From Salinimicrobium sediminilitoris (GTDB lineage Bacteria > Bacteroidota > Bacteroidia > Flavobacteriales > Flavobacteriaceae): DNA of 64,000 nucleotides. The notes beneath the pieces are model-generated. The model did not search any database. It was not told the DNA's origin and was given only the letters and a program-made list of their open reading frames with translations. A program made the position numbers and the translations under genes. The stretch's first letter is position 1. Every line of letters starts with the position of its first letter. Shown piece by piece: positions 63,723 to 64,000 of this stretch. The stretch spans positions 608,088-672,087 of the forward strand of contig NZ_JAIVCC010000005.1 of NCBI RefSeq assembly GCF_020866905.1, written 5' to 3'.

Positions 63723-63971
63723 TTAGAATATTTGATATTGGTTGGTGAGAAATTCATCTAATTCTCTCTCAGAATAAAATTCGAATTGTGGCTCCTTGTT
63801 TTGTTGGAAAAATGAATTTAAAGCTATTTCACTTTCAAATAATCTGAAATGATATCCTTCGTAATTATATACAAAGCAAATAGATGTTTTAAGATAATCT
63901 GTAATGTCAATTTTTTCAATCGTTCTTGACGAACTAAGATATTGCACATCAGGTTGCTTTAAAATATTCAT
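63723..63971 (-). CDS. hypothetical protein (82 residues)
   Basis: Begins MNILKQPDVQYLSSSRTIEK. Mixed alpha/beta and acidic, with aromatic C-terminal part FEFYSERELDEFLTNQYQIF. Same strand and close to the 104-residue gene, so probably one operon that may continue beyond the window. No family recognised. Confidence 0.65.
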   Translation of the reverse strand: MNILKQPDVQYLSSSRTIEKIDITDYLKTSICFVYNYEGYHFRLFESEIALNSFFQQNKEPQFEFYSERELDEFLTNQYQIF

Positions 63972-64000
63972 AGTATTCTTTTAAAGCAGAAAAACTTCTT

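Overview
The window comes from a member of the Bacteroidota, most likely family Flavobacteriaceae (Gramella/Salegentibacter-like). Pointers are the moderately AT-rich DNA, the Bacteroidota promoter signature (-33 TTTG, about 19 bp, -7 TANNTTTG) seen at several genes, a PorT-like outer-membrane barrel, a TonB-dependent receptor with an N-terminal carboxypeptidase-regulatory-like domain, and DUF6090 and DUF2723 proteins. These assignments rest on family knowledge and sequence reading alone; no database was searched.

Layout. Bases 1-17 kb are a core block: end of a PorT-like gene, a membrane protein, rpoN, asnS, an MMPL/RND exporter, frr, pyrH, a lipoprotein, tsf, rpsB, rpsI, rplM, a second lipoprotein and polA. 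Bases 15.8-18.1 kb hold a transporter/glycosylasparaginase pair. Bases 18.3-27.9 kb are a catabolic locus: sodium symporter, acyl-CoA ligase, exported alpha/beta hydrolase, unknown helical protein, TonB receptor, cytoplasmic alpha/beta hydrolase and a 3-hydroxybutyrate dehydrogenase-like SDR. It reads as uptake and hydrolysis of a 3-hydroxybutyrate-type ester or oligomer. Bases 28-31 kb carry a metallophosphoesterase, a cysteine-less thioredoxin-like protein and an outer-membrane porin. Bases 31-38.6 kb hold a detoxification/efflux block: DJ-1/PfpI protein, Fe-ADH, nitroreductase, TetR, ABC-2 permease, HlyD, TolC and a Crp/Fnr regulator, with recognisable operators.

Bases 40.3-47.2 kb are a patchwork of small membrane proteins, a serine hydrolase, an S41 peptidase, gene remnants (including part of a tricorn-type protease) and a duplicated 80-bp intergenic element. 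Bases 47.2-51.2 kb hold a polysaccharide deacetylase and a DUF2723 membrane protein, followed by tRNA-Gln. Bases 51.5-55.1 kb are REP territory: a REP-associated tyrosine transposase (RAYT) is flanked by its palindromes, with a 14-copy 12-bp array built from one REP arm; another REP cluster lies 2.5 kb away. Bases 55-59.7 kb carry an AsmA-like protein and the radical-SAM/DUF4130 DNA-metabolism pair. Bases 59.7-61.6 kb are non-coding: eight tandem units of about 232 bp, each with several hairpins. A related single unit lies at 8.6 kb, with changed but still paired stems. The window ends with hemN and two small unknown genes.

The most unusual content is the two independent families of palindromic repeats (RAYT/REP and the GGGCTAAAGCCC family), followed by the paired TetR operators, the putative 3-hydroxybutyrate ester locus, and several proteins with lost catalytic residues (thioredoxin-like protein, the PolA proofreading motif, an SDR).
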